From: Parastagonospora avenae f. sp. tritici 18332-5
Taxonomy: Eukaryota; Ascomycota; Dothideomycetes; Pleosporales; Phaeosphaeriaceae
Reading direction: 5' to 3'
NCBI GenBank assembly: GCA_022559985.1
Contig: JAFJTR010000056.1
Span: forward strand, 62,001 to 126,000
Length of the DNA: 64,000 nucleotides
Shown: positions 1 through 11,436 of the stretch, piece by piece
Numbering within the stretch: the stretch's first letter is position 1
Layout of the letters: every line of letters begins with the position of its first letter
Translations under genes and position numbers: made by a program
The notes under the pieces: generated by a model
Database searches by the model: none
What the model was told of the DNA's origin: nothing
The model's input: the letters and a program-made list of their open reading frames with translations, nothing else

Positions 1-311
1 CGGTTAAACTCTCGAATCTCAGCACCGGCCAGAGCATGGGCAAGACGTTGACTGCGGCACGAGGATCCAAATTGTGTCAACAAAATGCTGAGTGGATTGT
101 GGAAGATTTTACGTATGATGGAGAGCAGGTCCCGATGAGCGACTTTGGTAGTGTGGTGTTTACGAATGCGGCTGCTACGCACTCTGATGGTAGCAAGGAG
201 GGACTTCAGCGCGCGACAATCTTCAATCTCCGGAAGGACGGTGATTATTATACTGAGGCTACCATCGACAGCGCTTCTCAGGCTACTGTCAAGTTCACCT
301 ACCAATACTAG
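1..311 (+). CDS. Glutamic peptidase (eqolisin, G1/A4 family), 3' end only
   Basis: The open frame enters from the left edge (first full codon at base 3) and stops at 309-311, so only about 102 C-terminal residues are present. They contain LCQQNAEWIVEDF followed by VPMSDFGSVVFTNAAA, which is the characteristic C-terminal part of the aspergillopepsin II / scytalidoglutamic peptidase family. In that family the Glu of the AEWIVED block is one of the two catalytic residues; the partner Gln lies upstream, outside the window. Family members are secreted acid endopeptidases that need no metal and resist pepstatin. Nothing in the visible part is broken. The methionine at 36 is internal, because the frame upstream of it is open and matches the family. 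Confidence 0.85.
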   Translation, partial: VKLSNLSTGQSMGKTLTAARGSKLCQQNAEWIVEDFTYDGEQVPMSDFGSVVFTNAAATHSDGSKEGLQRATIFNLRKDGDYYTEATIDSASQATVKFTYQY

Positions 312-3300
312 GGCACAGCCACTTAGCAGTGTCCTTGAAGACTATACATGCACCTAGGTATCAATTGGCAGTGTCGCGTTGGATTAGGTCCAGTTTAATG
401 TGACTTTTTTCTCCCGAGCTAAACACTCTCTTGCTGACCTCGCAACATTTTTTCATCGACCTTGTCACTCCAAAAAGTTCTATCCTGGTTTTTCTGAGCA
501 GTCTCCAGGAATGCCTTTGTGTTCCACCTGCTATAATCCTTTGCATTCGATCACGTAGCGGCATTTAACTACCCGTAGTTTTCAAGGATAGCCAGACACC
601 CATTATGCACCAAAATCGGGGTTTGACCTTCTCATCAATTCCATCGCTGTCATAGTGAGCATATCACGAGCCTTTTTGGAGGTATTAAGATGCATTCAAC
701 GCGAGAAATAGTTCCTTGAACAGGCTTTGGGCTCGTGTAAGATACTTCAAGCTTCATACAAGCCTCGAACAAATTGTCTTGTCCAGGCGACTGGTTCTTA
801 ATCTGGTGATACACGAGATCGCGAAACGGAGCTTGTTAACAACCTCCTAGTGATGTATCCAGATATCAGCAAAGTTCATGCATGCTCATGCATTTTCGTA
901 TTTTAGCAAATGAGGTATACCAAAGGATTGCTTCGGAGAGTCCTTACACACGAAGGTTTTGAAGACGATGGTAAAGGCGTACAGCTAGATGGCTCGGTGT
1001 CCTTGCGTAGATGAAATCTGGCAATAGCCAAGTTCGCGTCACGACTGGCCTAGAATCCTCGATTGCGGGCCATGGCACACTACGAAGGCGTTTGATACGG
1101 ATTTAGAGATATCTTCAAGCGTTTTCCGCGGTTATGCTCCTTGCAGTTACAGACGCGCATAATTTGTCTTCCTATTCGTGCAGTCATTTGCGCTGCCTAT
1201 CATCCAAGGACCATTTTACCCACGTAGTTGGCCTGAACCACTTTTCCTGTAAGCTTTTTGGATGCTGGAATCTCCCGGTGTCGAAACAACAAGGACTGTG
1301 ATAACTTGTGCTTGCCAATGTCCCTCATTGGTCCGATCTGCACGGTTTTTCACATTGCTTGCCTTACTTCATGCAAGTCGCATTTTCAAGTAGAGTGCCT
1401 AATCACGCGCAAAATCAGCGTACATGTGAAATGAAGGGCCGCCTCTGATCCTTTCAGCGCATTGACTTCCAAGCCCAGAAGAGACTTTTCGGTTGCTGAA
1501 AACTGCGCTTGATCGATTTCAGTAGTCACTGCATTTTCTACGCTTCCCAAAACGTACGAGAGAGCCGGAAGTTGTTGTAACGGGCAACGATGAACACCGC
1601 TGTTCGGCGCGCTATTCATTAGCGCGATTCCGCCCTGTTGGATGATATCCCACAAGTCGTCACTCGGCCCTTTTGCGGACTGTTTGCGCCCTGATTTCGA
1701 TGGCGTATCGTCCCGGACGTTTAATACCTACTCGTGCTCCTAGCTTTACCGTTCTATGCGCGCGCTTGAACGAACTGCCGAATGCAAAGAATCTGGTAAG
1801 TTTGCCCTGGTGTACCTCATCTTTGGGAACAGTTTGCGCCAAGGTCTGGGCAAAGAATTATACTGCAAGCTCCTCGCTATTACCCTGTGGCTGGTGGTCT
1901 ATCAAGGTAGAAGTATTTGAAAGGTAGTGGCATCGAAGTACCAATGACACAGATCCTTACCAAAGCTCTATTACGTTAAGAAGTTACTTACATTATTGCC
2001 TACCTCTTTCGATTCGATACTAGAAGGACACGCCGATTCGATGCAGAAGGGAAAAGGATTGCACCTGCAGTTTTTCGAGTCAATAATGTGCATGCCTCTG
2101 ACAGGCTTTAGCAGTGTTGCGGTGAGACGTCTCTCGAGCAGACTTGGCGAAGGGACTCTTGGTAGGCTGAGATTACACATAACACGGCATTCCGCACGTA
2201 AGCAGCTTGGTCGGAACCAGCTGCCGGTGCTATGAAGAGCATAGATAAGCAGTCCGTGGGGGCGGAGCAGGTGTTGACGAGAAACATTCGAGTGTACATA
2301 GTAACGTGGTCTAGTCATTGGATAGTGAATTATTCAAGGCACCTATTGGCCGCGCAAAACGCAACGAAAAAAATACGGAGCCCTGTGAGCTTTCCTGAAA
2401 CGTCAAGAAATCTGTTCGACAACATTGCCGCATCACCGGAAGAATAGGTAACTGGTGCTCCTGTGGAGACGCCTGGGTGCCATGGTCCACTTTCCGTGTC
2501 AGGCTTGCAGGCCATGAAAGAAGGGCCACGCGCACGCGATGAGCAAGGGAAGAGGAAGTACGTACATGAGCAGACGCGAGATAGTCAGAAATTTGCATGC
2601 GCATGTCAGTCAATTCGAATATAGTACCCTTGCTAATTAGATCAGCGGAGTGGAGCTGACTCAGCATCCAGATCCTGTGAAAAGCAGGGGTTTCCATGCA
2701 GCGCCTGCCGCGCTTCGAGGCGGGGCGAGCCACGACCCCTCGCCTCATAACTCGATCACGGAACAGTACTTCTCATGTCCAGTCTCGGTATCATTGAGAT
2801 CGAGTTTACATGTTGCACGGGCTTGGTTACCAAATGTCGATGCCATGCCTGTGTTCAGTTTCACGGCAGCGGGTGCCTGTTTTGCCACGAGACCGGTCCT
2901 ATGCCCGTTGCGCAAATGACTCCGTGGATTGCGCATTATGTTAGACTCCAGTCTAGAGACTGTCAGAATTAGTTCTGAGTACTAGTGAATAACCCCAAGG
3001 CCTAGGCGTCCTAGATCGTACGAGCATGGCGCGCTGCTAGTGTAGCAACATTTTACCGCAAGAACTTGGATTGACGTTGGACGCGGCCATCACTACCCGA
3101 GCCTCAGAAGACATTGAGCTCGGTATACCTGCCAAGTTGGAATAGCTCCCATGGTAGCTGAAGGCCTTAGATGCGCCCTCGGAGCCTATTAAAGCAGCTT
3201 CCATATGGCACCGATTGATTGTTGCTAGGGGTTATGCTACAGAACCAGCGTCCGTCGGCCTAGCATTGACCAAATGCTGAGGAAAAGACCGTTTCTGTAC

Positions 3301-4054
3301 GAATAGTTCTGCACGGAGACCCATGCCAAAGGCCCGCGAACAGGTTACCAACAGATCGTCCTCGCGTTCACCAAGCAGAACCACGAGACGGCCCGAACGC
3401 CTCATACAAAGGGCGGTTAAAGACGACAGGGGTTGGGAAAAAGAGTGATTTGTATTTCACTGATTCGATCGGTCCTACCTCGGAACAACTGGTCGTATTT
3501 AATCGCAGCATACGTTGCGTGCACTAGCAAAGAACGAGCATGCTAGACCCGACAAGGGCGAGGATAGCGGAATCTCCGATGCTCCCTCGACGCCGTTCAC
3601 TGGGGCCTTTGATCTTCTAGGTCAAGCATGCTTGATCTTGTTCTCACGGTCACAGTACAGCCTGTGGTAAAAGAGTATCATCTCCATCACCCCATTTTCA
3701 CTCGTTGCGATTATCCGCCCTTCCATCACGGCGGACAACTCTCAAAATAATTACGCGCTTTCGGTACCGTCCGGGTCGAGCCGCGCGGAAAAGCCGGACG
3801 AACTATGCATGCATCGTCACGGCAGACAGGTGGGAAAATGGAGACGGACGGCGAAAGGCTCGGATTGGTAGATTGTGGGTCAGCTAACGCGCGGAAGACA
3901 GAGATGACTAGCAGGAGTGTTAGTTGAACAAGGGTACACATCGAAGGATGACCTTGCGGTAATTGTTTGTAAAAGATAGCATGTGGACAGGTAGGGAACC
4001 GCTGAGATATAAGACACTAAGGCTTTCGTTATTCGTTTGGTCAAACCCTAGGCC
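312..4054. other. Gene-poor stretch between peptidase and polyketide synthase
   Basis: This is 3.7 kb with no gene I can support. The longest open frames (about 60-145 codons, on both strands around 1386-1927 and 1971-2936) overlap one another and carry no motif I recognise. The minus-strand frame at 1386-1655 has the most protein-like composition and may be a remnant. No inverted repeats or AT-rich blocks stood out by eye. Confidence 0.4.
4005..4012 (+). promoter_or_regulatory. Possible TATA-like element of the polyketide synthase gene
   Basis: GATATAAG lies about 45 bases upstream of the start codon at 4055. Spacing to the ATG is short but feasible for a brief leader. This is pattern matching only. 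Confidence 0.25.
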
Positions 4055-7000
4055 ATGGCGACCCCGGATGACTCAGCGACGCCGGCCTTGTCTCTATCTG
4101 CATCTAATTCTTCGTCTCCAACAGCTGCATCTTCCGTTTCGCCGCCTACTGGGATTTCTGAAATCCAGTACGACGATGTAGCAATCATTGGAATGTCATG
4201 CCGCACAGCCGGTGGCAACGACTCCCCGGAGAAGCTATGGCGGTTCATAATGGACAAGAAGGATGCGTCAGGAGAGAGCCCGAGTTGGCGCTGGGAACCA
4301 TGGGTGCGACGAGACACCCGCAACGCAAAAGTCATCGAGAAGACCATCTCCAAAGGCTACTTCATTGAGGATCTTGAGAACTTTGACGCATCCTTCTTTG
4401 GCATTTCACCGAAAGAGGCCGAGCAGATGGATCCTCACCAAAGACTTGGCCTAGAAGTCACGTGGGAAGCTCTCGAAGACGCTGGAATAAACCCACAGTC
4501 ACTCTCAGGATCTGACACTGCTGTGTACGTCGGTGTTGACTCGGACGATTACTCCAGACTTCTGCTAGAAGACATTCCCAACATCGAGGCGTGGATGGGG
4601 ATCGGAACCACAGCGCATGGCATTCCTAACAGAATCTCATATCATCTAGACCTCATGGGCCCTAGTGCTGCGGTGGACGCGGCATGCGCATCATCCATGG
4701 TCGCCGTCCATACAGGGAGACAAGCTATTCTCGCCGGAGAATCGCGGATTGCAATTGTGGGTGGAGTGAACGTTTGCTTATCCCCGGCTTTATTCCACAT
4801 GCTAGGAGCTGCCGGTGCGCTCTCTCCGGATGGTGTCTGCCTTTCTTTTGACGAAGAAGCCCGTGGTTACGCTAGAGGAGAAGGCGCTGCAATCCTCATC
4901 CTCAAGAAAATGTCGCATGCGATCATGGACGGAGATCACATTCTTGCTACCATAAAGGGTAGCGCCATCGCTCAGGACGGCAAGACGAATGGCATCATGG
5001 CCCCAAATGCCAAAGCTCAGGAGCTGGTAGCCAGGAAGGCCCTCAAACAAGCGGGTATCAATGCGTCGACGGTAGGCTACATCGAAGCTCATGCCACGTC
5101 GACCCCCTTGGGTGATCCTACGGAAGCATCTGCTATTTCTGCAGTATATGGAGTAGGCCGCCCCGAAAACGCACCAGCCCTCATCGGATCTATCAAGCCA
5201 AACGTTGGCCATCTCGAAGCTGCCGCTGGAGCCATCAGTCTCGTGAAGGCAGTTATGGCTGTCCAGAAGGGAATCGTTCCCCCACAGGCAAGACTTAACA
5301 AACTCAACACTAGGGTGGATTGGGCGAACTCCGGCCTACATGTGGTTCGAGAGAGCACGCAGTGGGGCACGGAAGACGGTCCTCGTCGTGCTGCCATCTG
5401 TTCTTACGGATACGGCGGAACGGTGAGTCATGCCATCATCGAGCAGTTCGCACAAGCCGCAGATCTATTTACAGCCTCAACAATCGACGATAACCACCCC
5501 ACTCTCCTGTTACTCTCCGCACCACAGGGAAAACAAAGACTGTCAGCGCAGAGTGCAGCTCTGGCCGAGTGGATCTCTCCAGCCGGCGCACACGAAAGCC
5601 TCAGATCCATCGCAGCAACGTTGGCAATGCGCCGAGCTCATCACGAAAATCGTGCCGCTTTCATCGTCTCTAGCCATACAGAGGCTGCCGAGACACTCAC
5701 TCTCTTCTCCAAAGGAGCAGAACATGATTCAATTGTGCAAAGCCGCGCCCTGGACAAGGGTATCAACAAGCAAATTGTTTGGGTTTTCTCGGGGCATGGA
5801 AGTCATTGGCCAGGCATGGGCAAGCAACTTCTCCAGAGTGCGGTTTTCTACCGTGCTGTGGCGCCACTGGACATTGTTGTGGTGCAGGAACTAGGCTATT
5901 CTGCAATTGAGGCTCTCAAGACGGGCAAATTTGAAAGTTCGGGCCAAGTCCAGGTCTTAACATATATGGCGCAAATTGGGTTGATTCAACTGCTCAAGGC
6001 GAAGGGCGTCCATCCTCATGCGGTAATTGGGCATTCTGTTGGCGAGATTGCTGCGTCAGTAGCCGCCGGCTGCCTTACTCCGGAGGAAGGAATGATCATT
6101 GTTACAAGGCGTGCGCGCCTCTTCGCTAAAGTTATCGGCTGCGGAGGCATGTTCCTCGTCAGTCTGCCGTTCGCCAAGGTCCTCGCAGAGCTAGGTGGCA
6201 GGACGGATATAGTGGCCGCTATTGATTCGTCACCTTCATCCTGTGTCATCAGTGGCCTCAACGCGCCCCTGGCAGAATACGTTGAGAAATTGAAAAATCG
6301 TGGTGTCAGGGTGTTCCAGGTCAAAACAGACATAGCCTTTCACAGTCCCATGCTCGAGGTCTTATCAAAGCCTCTGAAAGAAAGCTTGGAAGGCTCACTA
6401 GATCCACAGCCGCCAAAGATCAAGCTGTATTCGACATCCCAGACGGACACTCGCCACCCAACTCGCAGAGATGCAGAATATTGGGTCGACAACATGGTCA
6501 AGCCAGTATGGCTTCGATCTGCTGTGACCGCAGCTGTTGAGGACCATTACAGGATATTCATGGAAGTCTCAACCCATCCAATTGTGTCACATTCGGTTGA
6601 TGAGACCCTGGCTGAGAATGGGGCGAGTGACTTCACTACAATCCATACGATGAAGAAAGAGCAATCTACCGAAAATTGCATTCTTCATGCTGTTGCACAA
6701 CTCTGGACTCAGGGTGTCAAGATCGACTTCAAGTTCCTTGGCCGACAGTGGAGCAGAGAAGTCCCCAAGATTCGATGGAGCCACAAGCGATTCTGGAAAG
6801 AGGTGTCGACAGGCTCTGCTGGTGCTCAAACTGTACACGACCCGGACAAGAACAATATGCTTGGCCAGCGGATGGTTGTCGCCGGAACTAATATGACAAT
6901 CTTCACGACTGCTCTTGAAGAAAGAAGCAAGCCATTCCCGATGCCACATCAGCTTCACGGGACGGACATCATCCCGGTTTCAGTGTACGTCAACACTTTC

Positions 7001-9412
7001 ATCAAAGCGACTGGTGGCAAAGTGCTCTCTAAGATGGAGCTTCGCATACCTCTCGCGGTCACGAACGATGTCCGCGATGTTCAGGTCATCGTTGATGGCC
7101 AGAGCGTCAAGGTTGCTTCACGTCTTAGCTCTTCAGACGACATGTCATGGGTGACGCACAGTACTGCATCTTGGGAGAATGAGCCAAGTGCAAACGTATT
7201 GCCATGTCTTGACGTATCATCTATCATCAAGCGCATCGGTACCCGAGTCCCAGAAACATTCTCGGTAGACTACCTCAAGAAGACCGGCGTGTCAGGGATG
7301 GCATTCCCATGGGCCGTCAACGACCATTACAACAACACTAAAGAAATGCTCGTGACGCTCGACAACGACCCTGAAAATGAAACCATGTCGTGGGATCCTT
7401 GTTCGTGGGGTGCTACGCTTGATGCAGCGACTTCAGTTGGTGCTACTTTGTTCTCACGCAAAGTCAAATTACGCATTGTCTCGCACATCGAAAAACTGAT
7501 AATTCATTCGTCCGAGCCGCCGCCAAAAAGATACCACCTATACGTAACCGAAGCAAGTAGCAGTCAAGTCAATGCTTGTGCTGCGGATATCTCTGTACTT
7601 GACCTGAGTGGTACACTCTTGGCCAAAATCGAGTCAATTAGGTTCACGGAGGTCGAAGCCACACCGACGAAGAGCACAAGCATTGAGAGTGGAGTACATC
7701 AGATTGCATGGGTTCCAGCCCGTCTGTCAGAGAAGCCTTTGCCACTAGAACAGCTCATACTTGTGTCTGAAGACGATGCAAAACTTGAGCAATATGCCAA
7801 CGAGTTGCAGCGACAGGCTCCAAAGATCGTGAAGTTGACATCGGCCGCCAAACTTCGTGATAACGGGGCGTTGTTTATGCGTGAGAAGAATGTAACCGTG
7901 ATCTATTGTCCAGGTACAGTGACGTCGCTCGATGATGTTGCGAGCGCATCTCATCGATTCATCTGGGAGGTCGCAACTACAATCAGATTTCTCGTCGAGA
8001 ACAGCATTTCTGCGAAATTCATCGTGATCCTTGATCACACCTTTTTGGCTGGATCACCTACCGCGCTGGCCCAAGGTGCTTTGTATGGTCTTGCTCGTGT
8101 CGTCGCCTCGGAGCATTCTGACATCTGGGGTGGACTCATCGACAACGAAGGCCCCCTTTTCCCGGTGATGCCACTAAAGTATGTGCAAGGCCAGGATATC
8201 ACACGCTACATAGACGGAGTCCCGAGAGTTGCACGAATGAGGCCATTCACAAAGCGACAACGCTATGCGCCTTCAACCGCTCGAACTCTTCTGCCCAAGC
8301 CCGAAGGTACATACGTCCTCACCGGTGGATTAGGCGCTCTTGGTCTCGAGACATGCGACTTCCTCATCGAAAAGGGCGCGCGTCGTATCGTGGTAATCTC
8401 ACGTCGTGTCATACCCGCTCGCAGCCAGTGGTCAAAAGCTTCTGGAAATTTAGCGTCAATTTTGGAAAGAGTGAAGGCCATGGAGAAGACAGGTGCCAGC
8501 ATTTACTTTGTTTCCCTCGATATTGGCGCTACAGATGCGCATCAACAGCTCCTCGATGCACTCGAACGACTTTCACTACCACCCGTTCTCGGTGTCATTC
8601 ATGCAAGTGGTGTGCTCGAAGACAGCTTGCTAATGGACACCACCTCAGACTCTTTCGCACGAGTGCTTTCGCCGAAGATCTCCGGCGCCATCGCACTACA
8701 CAAAGCTTTCCCTCCTGGTACTCTCGACTTTTTCGTGCTCTACTCTTCAATAGGGCAGCTCGTCGGAACATCTGGACAAAGTTCATATGCTGCTGGCAAC
8801 TCTTTCCTCGACGTTCTGGCAGCAAATCGTCGGAGTCAGGGCGACAATGCAATTGCTTTCCAATGGACAGCATGGCGTGGCTTGGGCATGGCCACATCTA
8901 CCGACTTCCTAACCTTGGAGCTGCAGAGCAAAGGAATAACCGATATCAGTCGCGATGAGGCTTTCCAAGCGTGGGAGCACATGTCCAAGTACGACGTCGA
9001 TCAGGCTGTCGTTACGCGTACCTTGGCGCTTGAAGCAGATGATATTCTCCCGTGTGCGCTTCTCGAAGAAGTTGTTGTTCGAAAAGCACGCACGCAGGAT
9101 CAGGTTGCACCCGCATCTGGAAGTACGAGCGACAGCAGTTATCGCCCAACAGCCAGCGCGGAGCTAAAACCTTGGCTCGATGTCAAAATTCGAGAGTGTG
9201 TCGCCTTGGTCATGGGCGTTGAAGACATCGAGGAGATCGATACCCGTGTGCCTTTGTCGGACTACGGTGTTGACAGCATCATGACTATTGCTCTCAGACA
9301 AAAGCTGCAGAACAAACTCAAGATCAAGGTACCTCAATCATTGATGTGGAATTATCCTACTGTTGGAGCGATGGTGGGATGGTTTCAGAAGCAGTTTGAG
9401 GACGGCCAGTAA
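4055..9412 (+). CDS. Partially reducing iterative polyketide synthase, 6-methylsalicylic acid synthase class
   Basis: Intact 1,785-residue intronless frame with ATG in good context (GGCCATGG). Domain order: ketosynthase from about residue 40 (Cys211 in DAACASS, His346 in EAHATST, His386 in NVGHLEAAAG); acyltransferase (Ser661 in GHSVGE); dehydratase/thioester-hydrolase type domain (His965 in an HxxxGxxxxP motif, Asp1123 in LDAATS); ketoreductase (GGLGALG from 1424, Tyr1578 in SSYAAGN); C-terminal acyl carrier domain (Ser1741 in GVDS). There is no enoylreductase, methyltransferase or canonical C-terminal thioesterase. Length and architecture match 6-methylsalicylate synthases and the related (R)-mellein-type synthases, which build a small aromatic from acetyl- and malonyl-CoA and release it through the internal domain. 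All catalytic residues look present, so the enzyme should work. Product identity cannot be read from sequence alone. No oxidase, transporter or regulator adjoins it. Confidence 0.93.
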   Translation: MATPDDSATPALSLSASNSSSPTAASSVSPPTGISEIQYDDVAIIGMSCRTAGGNDSPEKLWRFIMDKKDASGESPSWRWEPWVRRDTRNAKVIEKTISKGYFIEDLENFDASFFGISPKEAEQMDPHQRLGLEVTWEALEDAGINPQSLSGSDTAVYVGVDSDDYSRLLLEDIPNIEAWMGIGTTAHGIPNRISYHLDLMGPSAAVDAACASSMVAVHTGRQAILAGESRIAIVGGVNVCLSPALFHMLGAAGALSPDGVCLSFDEEARGYARGEGAAILILKKMSHAIMDGDHILATIKGSAIAQDGKTNGIMAPNAKAQELVARKALKQAGINASTVGYIEAHATSTPLGDPTEASAISAVYGVGRPENAPALIGSIKPNVGHLEAAAGAISLVKAVMAVQKGIVPPQARLNKLNTRVDWANSGLHVVRESTQWGTEDGPRRAAICSYGYGGTVSHAIIEQFAQAADLFTASTIDDNHPTLLLLSAPQGKQRLSAQSAALAEWISPAGAHESLRSIAATLAMRRAHHENRAAFIVSSHTEAAETLTLFSKGAEHDSIVQSRALDKGINKQIVWVFSGHGSHWPGMGKQLLQSAVFYRAVAPLDIVVVQELGYSAIEALKTGKFESSGQVQVLTYMAQIGLIQLLKAKGVHPHAVIGHSVGEIAASVAAGCLTPEEGMIIVTRRARLFAKVIGCGGMFLVSLPFAKVLAELGGRTDIVAAIDSSPSSCVISGLNAPLAEYVEKLKNRGVRVFQVKTDIAFHSPMLEVLSKPLKESLEGSLDPQPPKIKLYSTSQTDTRHPTRRDAEYWVDNMVKPVWLRSAVTAAVEDHYRIFMEVSTHPIVSHSVDETLAENGASDFTTIHTMKKEQSTENCILHAVAQLWTQGVKIDFKFLGRQWSREVPKIRWSHKRFWKEVSTGSAGAQTVHDPDKNNMLGQRMVVAGTNMTIFTTALEERSKPFPMPHQLHGTDIIPVSVYVNTFIKATGGKVLSKMELRIPLAVTNDVRDVQVIVDGQSVKVASRLSSSDDMSWVTHSTASWENEPSANVLPCLDVSSIIKRIGTRVPETFSVDYLKKTGVSGMAFPWAVNDHYNNTKEMLVTLDNDPENETMSWDPCSWGATLDAATSVGATLFSRKVKLRIVSHIEKLIIHSSEPPPKRYHLYVTEASSSQVNACAADISVLDLSGTLLAKIESIRFTEVEATPTKSTSIESGVHQIAWVPARLSEKPLPLEQLILVSEDDAKLEQYANELQRQAPKIVKLTSAAKLRDNGALFMREKNVTVIYCPGTVTSLDDVASASHRFIWEVATTIRFLVENSISAKFIVILDHTFLAGSPTALAQGALYGLARVVASEHSDIWGGLIDNEGPLFPVMPLKYVQGQDITRYIDGVPRVARMRPFTKRQRYAPSTARTLLPKPEGTYVLTGGLGALGLETCDFLIEKGARRIVVISRRVIPARSQWSKASGNLASILERVKAMEKTGASIYFVSLDIGATDAHQQLLDALERLSLPPVLGVIHASGVLEDSLLMDTTSDSFARVLSPKISGAIALHKAFPPGTLDFFVLYSSIGQLVGTSGQSSYAAGNSFLDVLAANRRSQGDNAIAFQWTAWRGLGMATSTDFLTLELQSKGITDISRDEAFQAWEHMSKYDVDQAVVTRTLALEADDILPCALLEEVVVRKARTQDQVAPASGSTSDSSYRPTASAELKPWLDVKIRECVALVMGVEDIEEIDTRVPLSDYGVDSIMTIALRQKLQNKLKIKVPQSLMWNYPTVGAMVGWFQKQFEDGQ

Positions 9413-10182
9413 GAGTACATTGTGATGGCAACCTTACAGATAAGCCTTTCCTTCTGCGTTGCGTGATGATAGATTAGTGGCAAGTATGTCTGGGACACGG
9501 AATATTTTCTTTGAGTTCTTTTTTCTCATAGTAGACCATCCTTTTCTAGTTTTAGACGCTTAATTTAGAGCCTTCCGAAGAAAAGCTCGAGAGGTACCAA
9601 TGGAATTGAATGCCCGTCAGTCAATCTGGGCGCAATGAGCTATATCGTCGTTTGGATGCCTTTTCTGGGTAGTCTACACATCAATCGACTGAACATAAAC
9701 TATGCGAGACATATACCCTAGGTAGAGTGATATTAGCTGCTGTGCTAGATTGATGTGTGGATAGTAGTAAACGATTCCGAGTAGCTTCCCCTGAGCAACA
9801 TTAGAGTATATTGGTACTCATGGACACGAGAAGTTCTGATATTTCCCCTTTTTGTTTATGTGAAAGCAACCAAGACTAGCGAATAGGACATCACTGCGTG
9901 ATACACGCTCGTGACAATCTGGATGATTGAATCAATGCCCTCACTCTTCGCGACCAAGCTTTTCCTTAGCGGCACTTTCCGCGCTAATCTATGTCACCTT
10001 ACGTCTCTTCTACCTACAAGACGTACCGCAACTTCGCTTTGCAATTTATGAGTACATTTCTTCAACCATTGCGTCTCAACTGTTCTAGAGTCTACTTGTC
10101 TCGATTGGAGATTGGACTCGAGAAATCCGCCGAACACCTACACCTATAACAACAACAATCCTGAAACAACGTCCGATTCCAG
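9413..10182. other. Intergenic region after the polyketide synthase
   Basis: About 770 bases holding the 3' flank of the synthase and the leader of the next gene. I see no additional gene or repeat. Confidence 0.4.
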
Positions 10183-10196
10183 TCGCGGAAGGCTTA

Positions 10197-11436
10197 TTGA
10201 GCTTGGCCCTCGACGCCGGCACTTACTGCCCGATTCACGCCTCGATCACTTCTAGACTGGACGTTGCCGACATCTTCAATTTACAGCTTGTCTGTGAGGA
10301 AGCTCAAAGCTTATATAGCAATCTGAAGAGGACGCAGTGGAACATCGACAATCAACTGCGACTTTACTTTCGGGACATGGTGAATTTCTGTACACTACAG
10401 GCGGAGACGAACACATTTATCATCGAAGATTTCGCGTCCCGCTTCTTCCGCAGAGCAAGCACGACGAATGGGGAGAGTGACATTATGCCCATGCTGCATC
10501 TTGTAGCGAGAGATGGCAGTGACTGTAACAAGCTTCACGATCTCCTACTCGAAGAGAATCACAGTCTTAAGAAACAACATGCTATCGGTACAGCTTTCTC
10601 TACATGTGTTCGCACTATCAGTATGCTTTTGCTATAATTTAGACTGCTTTGCTAACGTTTGGGCAGGCTTTCACATACGAGAAGATGGACCGTTACGGAG
10701 ACCCAGAGAAACTAATCAATATTCGGCACGCAGTGAGCGCTTGCTCGAAGTTGTACTGAACGTCCAGTACTCAACCTCGCGACCTTGTCTCATTTCGTGG
10801 AACAAAGCGTATTGCCCTTTTCCGGTGAGTATGATGCTCAGGCATGAATGCTATCTCCTCCGAGCACTTGGAGTCGGACCAGAACGCATTCGCAACAAAC
10901 TCATTGATGAAAATAACAATGACTTAACAGTGAAGATGGGCTTGTTCAAAGGTCTGCTCGACAAGGGCACAATGGGCCATGCGGAACTGGGACCGTACCG
11001 ACAATTGGGTGACAAGCACTCTTGGATCCAAGACCTCGACACAACGGGGATATCACCTTCCTTTCAAGCTCCTGATATTGTGCTCGACGGAGCTTCCTTT
11101 TCGATCAGAAATTCTAAAAGGGCGCATCCTGTCTCATTCCTAGCGACGGAATGGGAACTTCTCAAATCTCCTTTTCTGAAGCATTGCTACATTTTTTGCC
11201 ATACTTATGATAGCCACTTCAGTCGCCACCTCGAAGTTGCTGATATGCGCACAATGCTCAATGAAGCGGCAGTGGTTCAACTGATGATGCTGGATACCCA
11301 CAAGCGACCCAAAACCTACGCATCTATCCTCGGGAACCCGAGCACGGTGGAGGAGCAGCTAGACGATTTCAAATTGCCAAGCGATTGGGAGTTCTATGAT
11401 GATGACATCCAGAGAAGACTGGGTGGCCTAAAGTAG
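10197..11436 (+). CDS. F-box-like lineage-specific protein (5' end unresolved)
   Basis: Two frames join through a 46-nt intron at 10621-10666 (donor GTATGC, branch GCTAAC, acceptor GGGCAG), which keeps phase exactly. The N-terminal part, LDVADIFNLQLVCEEAQSLY, is the F-box-like helix pattern common in large orphan families of filamentous ascomycetes. The rest (about 390 residues in total) matches nothing I can name. The frame is open upstream of 10197 to a stop at 10086 but contains no ATG. A leader exon could start at the ATG at 10048 and splice to an acceptor at 10181-10182; otherwise the start is lost. If functional, F-box proteins recruit substrates to SCF ubiquitin ligases. That role is inferred only from the short motif. 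Confidence 0.55.

Noticed and set aside
2311..2748. A 145-codon minus-strand frame in the gene-poor region
   Set aside because: No motif, no supporting neighbour, and frames of similar length occur on the other strand.
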